Below are positions 46,475 through 57,000 of a stretch of 64,000 nucleotides of DNA, one piece after another. The DNA is from Amblyomma americanum. Taxonomy: Eukaryota; Arthropoda; Arachnida; Ixodida; Ixodidae. Position 1 is the stretch's first letter. Each line of letters opens with the position of its first letter. A program made the position numbers and the translations under genes. Location of the stretch: positions 55,318,868 to 55,382,867 of the forward strand of contig NC_135505.1 in assembly GCF_052857255.1 (NCBI RefSeq). Direction: 5' to 3'. Under the pieces are notes generated by a model. That model did not search any database. It saw only the letters and a program-made list of their open reading frames with translations, and was not told the DNA's origin.

Positions 46475-47460
46475 CAACGAACATAACTTGAGGTGTAGTC
46501 ATGACAACACAAACGTCAAACATTTAAAATGAGAATGTGAGACTTCTTAATGGTAAAACTGCTTTGTATACTTTATTTACTTCTATCAGTGCTGAGTACA
46601 AACTCCACACTTCATTTTAGACAGTTTCATGGATTGACAGTCTATGTTCCCGTTCCACATCACATTTTTTCGCGCATAAAATGAAAAACTCCTTTAGAAA
46701 CTTCACTGCCGGGACTAATAAAAACAGGCCAGCTGAAGATAAATATAATCACGAAGCACTTAACAAGACAGGCGCAGCGCTTTCAAAAATCGCCCATATA
46801 TGATCTTTTATTTTCACCTTTGTTCATCATTAGATGATGTTCAGCGCACCGGCAAAAAGCCAAAAGGCTTGACTGTGCCAATAAACCCAATCATTAGAGC
46901 ACTGATTTCAGACGACAACAATACATAGTAAATGTACGTAAATTAGCTTAAAAATATAAAAGACACGGTAATGGATATTACCACAGCACTCTAAAACTCC
47001 ACTCTATAAAAAGGTACAAGCGAGGAAAAGAAAACATAAAGAATCGAAAACACAGCTATATGACGTTCGTCTGTGAAGAAACCAAACATACGAACAAGAC
47101 AGAAACAAGCAAGCAACTTCTGTATAATTTCTGTTCGTGCCGTGGCCTATGCTAGAATACCATAGTTAACCAGAAACAGGAACAGGAAGGTAAAAAGGAG
47201 TGTATTAATGGCTGTACGGAAAACTGGAAGTAGAGCCGTTTAAAAGCAATGGTGCTAGACACTTTCGCTGACAGGTGTTAAACGTGTCTATCCCCTGCCA
47301 GATTTTTCAGATAACTAAACTCCAAACGTTTATTATACGGTACAGCTGCGAAGTTATTAATGAACAAGGGGGGAGGATGTTGAACTGCACGAGATCCCTC
47401 TTCTTCCGAATTGTTCTTACGCTCCAGGGACTCCTATCTACCTCCGCCACAGAGAATTAA
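46475..47460. other. Intron sequence, no recognisable feature
   Basis: A+T-rich with short frames, up to the left edge of gypsy-3. Confidence 0.4.
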
Positions 47461-47462
47461 GC

Positions 47463-48260
47463 TTCTCACCCTCATTCACTAGTTCCGTTCTTCTTTGGAC
47501 GCTCACAAACGTTCCTTGGGCGGAACTTCCACTGTCACCCATCGAAATGATACTGGTGGACACGGACCGCTGCAGCAGCGCCCCTATCGTGCGACAGCAA
47601 CCGAGCACAATACTACTGAAGAGCATTGCTTTGAAGCTGCGTCATTCAGCAGTCAAGCAGCCCTTGGGCATTGCCTGTTGTCCTTGTAAAACAAAGTTGG
47701 CTACATATGCTTCTGTGTAGATTACCGCCGCCTTAATAAGATTACACGCAAGGACGTCTGTCCCCTCCCATGCAAAGACGACGCTCTGGACTGTTTGAAA
47801 GAGGCAGAACGGTTTGCCTGTCTTGATTTGCTTTCAAGGTTTTGGCAGGTCCTCATCGAAGTGGTCGGTTGCCCGAAACCGAGTTTTGTGACCCTTGACG
47901 GTTTGTATGACTTTAACGTAATACCGTGCGGAATTTATAATGCCCCTGCAATCTTCAAAACATTGATGGAGGCCATTTTACCTTGACTAAAGCGGAAGAA
48001 GTTTTTATCCTAGTTTGACAGCATTGTCGTCTTTTCCCCCGACCTTGGCAACCATTTATCTCGCCTAAAGCACGTTGTGACGTTACTCTCTGAAGCCAGC
48101 CTGCAGCATACCTTCAAGAAATTCTGTTTGGCAGGAAGGTAGCTGACCATTTTAGGCCGCACTGTTTCCAAAGAAGGCGTTTGCCCTTACCGGTCCAAAC
48201 TTTATGCAGTAGCTACCTTTAACAAACCTACTTTCATTACAGGCCTGCGCAGCTTCCTAT
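47463..48260 (+). pseudogene. gypsy-3 reverse transcriptase
   Basis: The frames hold 'NDTGGHGPLQQRPYRATATE', then 'FCVDYRRLNKITRKDV', 'ACLDLLSRFWQV', 'FNVIPCGIYNAPAIFKTLME' and 'LTILGRTVSKEGV' in order. The catalytic box reads FDSIVVFSP instead of Y-x-D-D-I/V-V-V-F-S, so the second aspartate is Ser. Several stops occur between the pieces. Inactive. Confidence 0.8.
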
Positions 48261-49096
48261 GTGTGTTCTCTTACTTTCTACAGTTTATTCGCAACTTGGC
48301 TTCGATTTCTGCGCCTTTAACGATCTCTCTGCCAATTCCGACTTCTCGCTGTGGTCTGCGGCGCGCGAAGATGCCTGTAGTAGTTTGCGCGGCCCCATCA
48401 CGGTAGCGCGCTTACTGCGCCATTTCTACTTGACTGCTCCTACTGAGGTCCACACAGACGCCAGTTTGGTTAGCCTTTGCGCCATACTCGCCCAGCGCAT
48501 CTCTTGTTTCAACAGATACGTCCTTGTCTATGCAAACCGTGCACTTACGAAGGCTGAATCTAATTACTCCGTCAGTGAAAAAGAGTGTTTGTGTGTTGTA
48601 TGGGCCCTTGTAAAATTCCGCCCTTACCTATATGGCAACTCTTTGGACGTTGTGGCAAACCATCAGGCGCTTTGTTGCCTTTACTCTTGTAAAGACCCAT
48701 CCAGCTGCCTTGTGCTATTTGTAAGAATATGACATCAGCATAGTGTATCCCTCCGGCCACAAGCATCAAGACGCTGATGCCCTGTCCCGCTGCCCAGTTC
48801 CAGCCGAAATCGCAAGCGTTTCTACCTTTGACGCCACACCGCCGTCGCTTCACATGAGCGGAATACTGTCAACCCAACGTACCGACCCTTGGAGCGATTC
48901 TCTTCTCGACTTTGTCTCCAATCCCACGGCTGCTTCTCTGTCATGTTCTCTCCACCGCCATGCTTCCCCCTTCACGATTCTTGACCTTCTCCTCTATCGC
49001 CAGAACTACAGCTTAGACGGCCGCAAGTGGTTGTTCGTTATTCCTCGCCACTTGCACAAGAAAACATACGCCCATTGCTACGCTGCCCCACAATGA
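48259..49096 (+). pseudogene. gypsy-3 RNase H and linker to integrase
   Basis: Frame 48259-48732 has 'LTAPTEVHTDASLVSLCAIL' (RNase H Asp), 'YANRALTKAESNYSVSEKEC' and 'VVANHQALCCLYSCKDPSSC' (Asp of the VVTDHxAL motif is Asn here). After a stop and frameshift near 48730, frame 48743-49096 has 'HKHQDADALSRCPV' and the region before the integrase zinc-binding domain. Confidence 0.8.
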
Positions 49097-49164
49097 GGTC
49101 ACGCGGGAGTTTTCAAGACATACATCATCATCCGGGTGTGCTTCTACTCGCGTGTAATGTGCCG

Positions 49165-49654
49165 TCGGGGACAAAAGTAACAAAACCCCCCTCCAAGTTC
49201 TGACCCCTGCCACTCTAGGGTGCCTCAATGCCAGCGCCAGGGTGGAGACAACTTCAGCGGCGCCGCCATATTGAAGCACATGGGATCAGCGGCGCTAGCG
49301 TTTGTAACGGCGCCGCTCATTCTCTCGGCGCGCTTCAAAGTGCTTTAACTTGAACGGCCTTTTACAGTGAGAGCTACACTGAGCTACCAGTCGAGCATTT
49401 CACGGAACATAGGAGAGACCAGTTGGGATTCAATATGGCGGCGTCGCTTAAGTTGTCTCCACCCGGGAACGGCGGCATTGAGGCACCCTATGCCACTCGG
49501 CATAGAAGCGCCACCTGAAAAAGCACTTCTGGTGTAAAAATGAGCCACTGCGCCTGTCCCGACACCAGAGGTGTTTTGTCAGATGCTAGCCCTGCATAGA
49601 GGGACGCCGACCAGAAAATGGTGGGAGGGGGTGGTCTCTTACGTTTGCTCCCGA
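49165..49654. mobile_element. Outer MITE-like insertion in gypsy-3 integrase
   Basis: The left end 'tcggggacaaaagtaacaaa' matches the reverse complement of the right end ('tcgggagcaaacgtaagaga'), then both continue C-rich; the repeat is about 30 bp and imperfect. Gypsy integrase coding stops before it and resumes by about 49680, so this block is an insertion. No clear target duplication. It contains the 275-bp element below. Confidence 0.6.
49216..49490. mobile_element. 275-bp MITE with 61-bp inverted repeats and 8-bp TSD
   Basis: The left arm (49216-49275, starting TAGGGTGCCTCAATGCC) and right arm (49429-49490) are inverted copies along about 61 bases, including GGGTGGAGACAACTT and CGCCGCCATATTGAA. 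TGCCACTC occurs immediately before (49208-49215) and after (49491-49498). Eight-base duplications and a TAGGG start are typical of hAT-type transposition; class is inferred. No coding content. Confidence 0.9.
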
Positions 49655-49679
49655 TAGTACACCTTTGTACATAAATACG

Positions 49680-50640
49680 TACGTTCCTGCTTCACCTGTC
49701 AACGTCCCAAGACGGCTCCTCCTCGTTCTGCTGGAAAGTTGCAGCCGCTTCCTTGCTCACCACACCCTTTCGATCACATCAGCATTGATTTCTACGGCCC
49801 GCTTCCATACACTGCGGCCGGCAACCATTTCGCTATGGTTGCGGTTGATCATCTCACGAGTTATGCCCAAACCGCCGCCCTTCCGTCTGCCACAGCGACA
49901 GACGTTGCCCCTTCCTTTTGCACCGTTTCGTTCTTCGTCATGGTGAACTTCGTGAACTGCTTGGCGACCGCGGACGCGCCTTTTTGTCAGATGTTGTCAA
50001 AGCCCTGCTCCCTAAGTGCAAAATATTACATCGAACCACCTCCGCCTATCATCCGCTGACCAACGGCCTCACCCAGCGATTTAACCGCGCTTTCGAAGAC
50101 ATGCTCTATGCACGTCACATCCAACTACTCGAATTTAGATACCGTCCTTCCTTATGTAACCTGTGCATACAATACCGCTCGGCAGTCCACTATTGGTTTC
50201 TCTCCTTTCTTCTTTACGGCAGTCACCCATATGCGACAATAGACACCATTCTGCATTACCAACCTGGCGTCTCCGAATATGCTCCTACTTCTGAAGACGT
50301 GGCACCAGGCAGAAGACTGTCGCTGCATCACCCACTCACTCACGACAGACACCCAGTATCGCCAGATATTCCGCCACGACAAAGCTCACACCACATAGCA
50401 CTCCTCTCCTCGCACCCTTGTGGGACTCTGAATAGCGACAAGTACTCCTGGACTATCCTCGAAATTTCTGTACAAGTATCACGGCCCCTACCGCGTCCTG
50501 GAGCGCACATCTCCTGTTAATTACGTTGTCGAAACCCTCATGCCGTCTCTCGATCTCTGCCGCCGCGACCGCGAGACGGTTCATGTCCAGCGCCTGAAGC
50601 TTTACTACAGCCCCGCCATTTTACAGGTGCCGTAAGTCAC
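49680..50640 (+). pseudogene. gypsy-3 integrase core and C-terminus
   Basis: The frames hold 'HPFDHISIDFYGPLPYTAAG' (first Asp) and 'FAMVAVDHLTSYAQTAALPS' (second Asp), then, after a frameshift, 'ELLGDRGRAFLSDVVKALL' and 'TSAYHPLTNGLTQRFNR', where the catalytic Glu of ERFNR is Gln. A stop at 50520 is followed by C-terminal remnants to about 50640. Inactive. Confidence 0.82.
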
Positions 50641-50861
50641 CAGGATGGCGCCTCTTCCCTCGGGGGCGATTGGAAGAAGACGCACATTCGTGGCAAAGGG
50701 GAAGATGACCATGGGCTTCAGCAGTATTAATTGCTATCCCCATGGATGTCTGTGATCGACCTCGCTGACCTCGGATTCCTTTCCCCACTGCTTCTGGCTT
50801 CCCAGTTCCTTTCAAAAAGCCCGTCTTACCAATTTTTCTAATCCTTGACATCTGTTGTCCT

Positions 50862-50932
50862 ATTGATTAAGATTATGTTAGCGTTCTTCCCAGCTTGTGG
50901 TACACTCGAGGTAATAGGCTGCAGGTACCATG
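50862..50932 (-). mobile_element. Short RTE LINE fragment (RTE-5)
   Basis: 'gattatgttagcgttcttcc' and 'cttgtggtacactcgaggta' match RTE-1 at 21191-21245 with few changes. About 70 bp, next to the gypsy-3 right end. Confidence 0.7.
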
Positions 50933-50939
50933 TTATTAA

Positions 50940-51215
50940 TGAAAAAGAATTCATGCGAATTTCATAGTAAAGCTTATAGAGCAATTTTTGAGGACTGATG
51001 AGATCAATGCTTTGCTGAAATCGGAGAAAACGGCTAATACTGCACGTCCGTTATTAAACATATTGAGTATAATTTTTTTACCTTGAATAGACAATTCATT
51101 TGAACTGTTTTTTGGCAGGCAAGTTGTGAAGGGCTCACTTTCTGTAACGGTCAGTGGACGATGTTAGACGCTTAATAATTATTTTTCCAAGGCCCCTTAA
51201 GGAGACTGGCAAAAT
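50940..51215 (-). mobile_element. CR1/Jockey-like LINE RT fragment
   Basis: Minus-strand reading gives 'SISILPVSLRGLGKIIIKRL', like RPISLLPVFSKxxEKIIxxRL of CR1/Jockey RTs, and, further down, 'AVFSDFSKALISSVLKN', like FxDFSKAFDxVxH with its catalytic Asp region partly lost. Frames broken. Confidence 0.6.
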
Positions 51216-51219
51216 AGAA

Positions 51220-52190
51220 ATGGAGCCACAGAAACATACGTCGTTTAAGTCACGTTTTTTTATGTACGCACGACTGTAACTTAGGCAGATTGCTTATTAC
51301 GAGCGAACGTTTCCTCCGAGACGCAAATGTTAAAAACGTACGTTAAGCAGGTCGCAATTGCATTTAGAACGTAATTACGGGTTTGATCTGAATTCTAGAT
51401 GCATTGAAAAATTTCCCATTGTTTGACGACATGGACACATTTTCCACTTCATTTATGTAAACGCGATTGAAAAAAAAAGCAGTGTGACTAACAGGGGTTC
51501 AACCAAGGCTGAAGCCGGTGCTACTACCCGTCTTGAAGAGGTTAAGGAGAAAGTATTAAAGGCATCAGCTTAACATTTTCTTATTTTTTATATGCCGTCT
51601 TTTATGAGGCTTGTAATACGTTGAGGGACGCGGTGAAACAAAAGTTTCAGTTTTTTCAAATTTATTTTGACCGTCCTTCTGTTCAACGAAAAATATTTAC
51701 ATAATTACTTTTTGCTGCTCGGAGTTCTTTGGAAACTAATTATTGACTTCGCTTCGAAAAGCAAATAAAAATCAGCAAGACACAGGTTATACGAAACGTT
51801 GAGGCTGGCTCCAGTCAGCACTCTATTCCCGTCAGCATCAGTCGTGCCTTCAAGAAATACCAATGACGTGGGGCGATTTATGTACAGATGTGGTTGCGAT
51901 CCGCACGTTTTTTGCACCTGACGGCCTGAACTAGACAAAAAGGTGGTTTGATAGTTACTAAGCACAAAGTTAACGACAGCGGGTCCCATGCGACTAGTTT
52001 CAACACTTGTAATAAAGATTCACAAGCGCCTAGAAACTAGGCTGTTGATATGGCCTTAGGTACGCTCACCGAGGCACGCTTTTGTGCAACTGTGTTCTTC
52101 GAGCTATTCAGCGTGCATTGTCTTGGGCTGCTTTCTCCAACAACCAGTTCCGTAGCGATAGCTACATTACGCTAACATTTCGAGGCTTCA
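51220..52190. other. No recognisable feature
   Basis: Intron-like sequence of the M13 gene. The 94-codon minus frame at 51705-51989 has no motif. Confidence 0.4.
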
Positions 52191-52191
52191 G

Positions 52192-52420
52192 CGTGGCCAC
52201 CCTATGGCCACCGTGGCGGCGCCGGGGCTGGTGACATGGTTGGTCATGTGGTGCGGAGCAGCTCAGCTGCCGCCGGCGCGCCGCGCCGGCGACACCGAGT
52301 GCAGAAGCGGAGTGGAGAGCGGGAGAGGGAGAGAAAGAGTGAATCCACGTCCAGGGTCGAAGATTAATAAGGAACGCCCAGCTGAACTGAGCGGCGGAAG
52401 ACTGATTTTGCACTCCGACT
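52192..52420. other. GC- and CpG-rich block
   Basis: An abrupt GC-rich stretch in A+T-rich surroundings. It includes near-palindromes (ggccaccctatggccacc; cgccggcgcgccgcgccggc) and then GA-rich 'gcgggagagggagagaaaga'. It may be the edge of an unrecognised repeat or a promoter; there is no supporting gene on either strand. Confidence 0.4.
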
Positions 52421-52424
52421 GAGC

Positions 52425-53384
52425 AAGTTCCACTCGACCAGCTCTAGCTAAGACGTCACTCCAGGTTAAACGAGAGCTAAACTGCAGTCGTTTTTTTTAC
52501 ACAGTGCATCAGGCCTCTATCTCCGCTTTAGGTGCTTTACGGGCCGTCCCATTCAGCGGATTTTTTGTAGCTAGGCTTTGTGCTAAGTGCCTCTCGCTGC
52601 TTTTGCTTCTAAAACGTTCTCGCTCTGTATTCAATCTTGGCAAATACTCGTGGCGCAGACCAAATGAATCAACGAAGGCGACGAAGTAGATTGCCGACAC
52701 AGCCTGAGTAGCTACCGGCAGGAACACTTAGCGTGAGAAGGGACAACGACGGTGGAGCGTTCGAAGGCATCGCGGTTTGCGCCGGCACTGGCTCGAATTC
52801 TGCTCTGAGCTATATTGTGGTTAAGTTTCTTTCTTCCAGACGGAAATTTTGAAGTGTTCTGAGTAATTTAGGTTCGCCGCAGTTTCCGGACTATGCTCGA
52901 GTTATTTTGCCAGAAGTGAGAACTGAATGTTTCATGCTTAATACTAATTGCTCTCCAAAAGTGCACCAAGCTAAGCGCCAAAATGGACGAAAATTTTTTG
53001 CACCTATTTATATGTTTTAAACTTTTTGCATGCTCCCTCATAGTATTTTGTTATGAGAGAGATGTTTAGCATAGTGGAGACGTGCGTACGTAGGCGTATA
53101 GCGGTTTAACGGACGCCTACTGCGCACGAGCAATGTTAGGGGCGCAGCCTGGTGGGGCCACTGAGCAGAGCAGCCGGCTTCCGGTAAGACGGTATACGTC
53201 TACGTACGCACACCTTCACTATGCCAAAAGTGTGTAATAAGGCATGCACGATAAATTTTCCCTGCATCGTTGACGCATAGTGCACGCGAATTGAAGCTGC
53301 AGCCCATTGCTCTTGCGGTTCAGTACAGTATCTTACCATAAATATAGCACTATGATGCGGATAATTTTGTTGGATTTGTTTTTA
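52425..53384. other. No recognisable feature
   Basis: Short frames only. Confidence 0.4.
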
Positions 53385-54150
53385 GATTCTACGGAGACGT
53401 TTGACAGTGTTAACCACATTATCTTGTTTGTTAAATTTGGAGCACATGACATTTCTTTTCCAGTACTGACATTCCCGAACTCTTAATTATCCAATCGACA
53501 ACACAGAGTTCATCTTTCTGGTGTCTGCTCTAAAGTTGAAACCATTAATCAAGAGCTTTCTAAGAGTACTAATTTAGGCCCATCACTTTTCATTATTTAC
53601 ATCAATGATCTTTCAGCTTACCTCACTCCGTCCTATTGTGTTTTGTGTGCGGACGGTACCACTATATCATTGTACGATAATTCCATTCTGGACCTAACCC
53701 TAGCAGCACAACTAATTGGCCCAACATTGGAACTGTATTGGCAAACCTGGCCCTACAAAGGACCAGGATGGGACCATCCGGTTGCAAAATTGGGCCGATG
53801 ACCTGTGCTGCTTGGGTACGAACTAAACGCCTTACTCGGAAAGGTAGTGGAATGGTCTCGCTTAGCAATTTATTCCCTAATCTATTATAAACTAGGTTGA
53901 TGATGTTTAGATCCAGTGAAAAATTCTTACCTCTATCTCCTGTACGACACCTCTGTTAGCATGGTGTTCCCCCTGTGATCATTCATATTTTCTACATATT
54001 CAACCAGTCGCACACCTGGAGCTTAACTGACACATTGCTCAACTCAGGAAAAAAAGCTTATACATAAAAGCAATAACAAAGCGCTGCCGTTTTACCACAT
54101 CACGCTTTACAATCGCACTGCTTCGCCTTAGTGCACTTTCATCTCACATG
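53385..54150 (+). mobile_element. CR1/Jockey-like LINE RT fragment, decayed
   Basis: Plus-strand reading gives 'LFLDSTETFDSVNH' (family: LDLSKAFDSVNH), 'LSNRQHRVHLSGV', 'LGPSLFIIYINDLSAYLT' and 'CVLCADGTTISLY', where the catalytic YADD is CADG. A stop lies in the middle. About 105 bp of foreign DNA interrupts it (next entry), after which 'LLGKVVEWSRLAI' continues the frame. The remainder to about 54150 is degenerate. Confidence 0.75.
53716..53820. repeat. Short interspersed insert with TTGGCCCAA motif
   Basis: Between two AACTAA copies (53710-53715, 53821-53826) lies about 105 bp starting TTGGCCCAACATTGG and containing the inverted motif ATTGGGCCGAT at 53789-53799. It interrupts the LINE RT frame. 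The class is unknown; termini are not inverted repeats. Confidence 0.5.
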
Positions 54151-54741
54151 TGGGATTCTTCCCTGAATACAAATCTCTGTCACATATCTTCTGCGCAGCA
54201 TGTACTAAGTAAATCAAGCAATCAGTATCAGGAGAAGCAGCCCTTTTTTCTTTAACATCCGCTTTTTTCTTCGTGACAATAACAGTTTTTCTATTCGCCA
54301 CTAATTTCTTCAGCTTGAAGTACTGCTTTTTCAACTTGCCAACGATCAACTACCTTAAAATTATTCAGTCATAACCTACCCAAAAAATCGCAATACCACT
54401 AGGCTTGCGGAAAAAATTATTTCTCTACTACCGCAGGTTCAAATTAACTGCAACCAAATAAGGCTTTCCTTTTCCACAATTAAATTTTGGACTGTTTTTT
54501 CCCTGTCACTGAAATTGTTGGTCCTTTATTAACTCCCAAAGACTGCTAAAATATTTTATTTCTGAGATGTTATACGTTTGATTCCTTTTTCTATTTTGCT
54601 TCTTTCTTTAATTCATTACTAATTACTTTTGCTAATTACCTTTGAACAGCCATTCAACGTTCGTGTTTTATTGTAGTTTTATGTATGTTACTCGTCAACG
54701 GACTCTTTGACCCGATTCTGTATATCCTTTTGAATGTTTTG

Positions 54742-54855
54742 AGTGCACGTAAAAGAACCCCAGGTGGTCGAAATTTCCGGAGCCCTTCACTACAGCGTCC
54801 CTCATAGCCTGAGTCACTTTGCGACGTTAAACCCCCATAAATCATAAATCAAACA
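54742..54855 (+). mobile_element. 5'-truncated SINE with 14-bp target duplication
   Basis: A clean copy of the second SINE family's 3' half ('gtgcacgtaaaagaacccc', 'ggtggtcgaaatttccggag', 'gcgacgttaaacccccataa'), lacking the tRNA head. TTTTGAATGTTTTG flanks it at 54728-54741 and 54856-54869. It is close to the family consensus, so the insertion is recent. Confidence 0.92.
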
Positions 54856-55102
54856 TTTTGAATGTTTTGCTCATACATATTCAATAAATTTAATTTTGAT
54901 GCTCATACGCACCTTTCCGCTTAAAATTTCCGCTATCGTCGTGGACTAAGTACCTCTATTATTCTACAGGAAAAAATACGCCAATGAGTATTAGGAAACT
55001 GGCATCACTGTGGGCTGTGTCAATACCTAGAAAATGTTCTTTCTTACTATGTATGCGATGCGAAATAATTTCCCACTTCAGGTTTAGCAAACCCGCACTT
55101 AC

Positions 55103-55233
55103 TTGCTTAACGTTTCGAGGTAGCCAGCTAATGTTTTGAAATAGTTTTTAAGGTGAACGCCAATAATATGGTTGTTTGCGAGAGTCGTCTTTGCTTTTGT
55201 GAAATCCGTCCTCAACCCAAGCATGAAAGGGAA
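55103..55233 (-). CDS. M13 protease exon b
   Basis: 131 nt: 43 codons plus two bases. The acceptor follows a strong pyrimidine tract (TTTTTTTCTTCTGTCGCAG) and the donor is GTAAGTGC. The protein starts FPFMLGLRTDF and ends 'YFKTLAGYLETLS'. This fits the M13 'Y...L..LL' helix that precedes the NYLGW motif. The two leftover bases pair with the single leading base of exon c to make Lys. Confidence 0.72.
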
Positions 55234-56167
55234 CTGCGACAGAAGAAAAAAATGGCACGTTAAAAAGGTTCCAGTGTGCCGGTGAGGAATTTTCAAGAGC
55301 GAAGCTCATCTCTCCACGTAAAATGAGAGGAGTCGAAAAAACTATTGTCTCACCTGCCACAGAGAAACCCTTTTGAGCGGCAGGCATGATTTGTGAAAAT
55401 ATTATTAGGTAGAGCGTTTTCTTTGTTGCAGACTCACACATTCAAATAATAATATAACCAAATATTATATAATGTTGCAAAACGTTTACCGGTTACTTAT
55501 TCATCTCTGTGAGCCATAATTTACAGCAAATAAAAAGTTTTAAATGTATCGAAAAGTGTTATAGAATGAAGGAGGTCACGTTGTTCAAGGCTGCATGCGA
55601 TCTCCTGTAAGTGCGAACGTAAGAAAAAAAACAACAATCAATGCGTTCAAAATTATCGTTATTCCAGAACAAAAAATGGCTGCTTTCTCCAGGTGCAGCC
55701 AAGCGATTACTTCCCCTAATGGCAAGCAGTTGCAGAAAGACTCATTTTAATTTTTTTTTCATTTTCAGTAGTTCAATTTTAGTTCCTCAGTGGAATTCGC
55801 ATGAGTTCCAGGGTGCGCAATATTTATAGACACATACTTGTCGTCTATGCTTAGAAGCCTTAGTCGACTACATTTTGTTACTCTCAGAGACGCGGGAACA
55901 AAATTTTATACACGGGAAAGAAGGAAGGCGGTAGGAGGGGCAGAGGAGAGAGGACCGCGCCAATATAAGTCGCAGCGCACTGCATTAATGCTAAGTTCAC
56001 TCACTCGCATCATCTCCATTTTTCCGCGCAAAAGCAACGACTTTGAAATGAAGGTTACCTTTTGTTTCCACATTCGCTATAGTTATAAGTCGTGTAACAG
56101 TTCATTAGTGCTCATCAAAAATACATATCTACAGACACACAGATTGTTGAGAAATTCGACTGCATAC

Positions 56168-56245
56168 CTTTCCACCAAATCGCGCTTGCCAATCTTGTGC
56201 AGAGTGTGTCTCGTAGACATCAGTGTGACGGGCGTTGATCATCAT
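56168..56245 (-). CDS. M13 protease exon a (most 5' found)
   Basis: Twenty-six codons in phase 0: starts 'MMINARHTD' and ends 'DWQARFGGK'. The acceptor is ATTTCAG and the donor GTATGCAG. A textbook branch-point TACTAAC lies at 56301-56307, about 55 bases upstream of the acceptor. An in-frame stop upstream shows the reading frame does not simply extend. The pattern (Tyr, Trp about ten residues later) fits the M13 segment before the 'YL..L..LL' helix. Its support comes mainly from phase and position. Confidence 0.6.
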
Positions 56246-56504
56246 CTGAAATAATTTCGACCATATTAATTAATTGTGTACAAGTATTATCTAAGTTGTT
56301 GTTAGTAGCAAAAACCTCAAAAAGTCCTTGCTCGAACAATGGCAGGCTAAGATCCGGAAGCATTTCAACAAATAATGCGTGATAGTCCAAGTGAACCCAG
56401 TAGCGCTGCATAGCCCAGACAACTAACATCTTGTATTCGCACTGCACTTGCTCCTCTCTATGATCAGGTATGTGCTCTTCGATGTTCTCGGAAATATATT
56501 CTAA

Positions 56505-56680
56505 TTTTACAGAGGTACAAATAAGCGTCAAACGCATTGCCATTCAGAGGGCGGCTGAGTTTTCACTAAGAAATAAAGAGTAGAACATTCAGATTCTCAC
56601 CATTTTACGGCCCTCTGATAGGATCAAAACGTGGTTCTCGCGTGCCTAGTGTGACCACGTAACCAATGTGCTTCATGTAT
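56505..56680. other. No recognisable feature
   Basis: Lies 5' of the found M13 exons. A 107-codon minus frame at 56220-56543 overlaps it, but splice evidence favours the M13 exon at 56168-56245 in another frame. Confidence 0.4.
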
Positions 56681-56681
56681 A

Positions 56682-57000
56682 ATTTATTTATTTATTTACA
56701 GAATACTTGCACCACCTCGAAGGCATTATCGCAGGGGAGACAGCTTGAAAACAACGTATTCTTGTCACAGCAAAAGCAAAAAGAACATTTAGGCGAAGTT
56801 AACATCAAAGTAAGACAAAACAATCAGTGAACAATATTAAAGGTAACAGGAAGTTTGAGCAATGACAAGACAGGAGTAGACTCTCAGGAATACAGACGAC
56901 AATAAATATATACAAATATTTTTCAGCAGGCATTGAAAGTATGCCTTAAATAATATTAGCCTAATAGTTGCATTTCGACGGTCGAGCAGTAGCATATTCG
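56682..57000 (-). mobile_element. LINE 3' tail, CR1/Jockey-like
   Basis: Starts on the plus strand 'tttatttatttatttacagaata' and then 'cctcgaaggcattatcgcag'. It mirrors the LINE tail that ends at 15302 (reverse: 'tttatttatttatagaaaat', 'cattcgagggtattacatgg'). No RT codons were recognised upstream. Confidence 0.55.

Larger units (their letters stand above)
47463..50660 (+). mobile_element. Ty3/gypsy element, LTR-less pol fragment (gypsy-3)
   Basis: Plus-strand RT, RNase H and integrase without gag, protease or a left LTR. It sits in the long intron between M13 exons b and c, in the opposite orientation. A block of about 490 bp of MITE DNA (49165-49654) splits the integrase. Frames are broken many times. 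The right edge is about 50640-50660 after 'VHVQRLK'-type C-terminal codons; no LTR was recognised with confidence. Confidence 0.85.

Noticed and set aside
56220..56543. 107-codon minus ORF
   Set aside because: Overlaps the acceptor and the branch point of M13 exon a in another frame; no motif. Only 56448-56500 of it is kept as a weak exon candidate.
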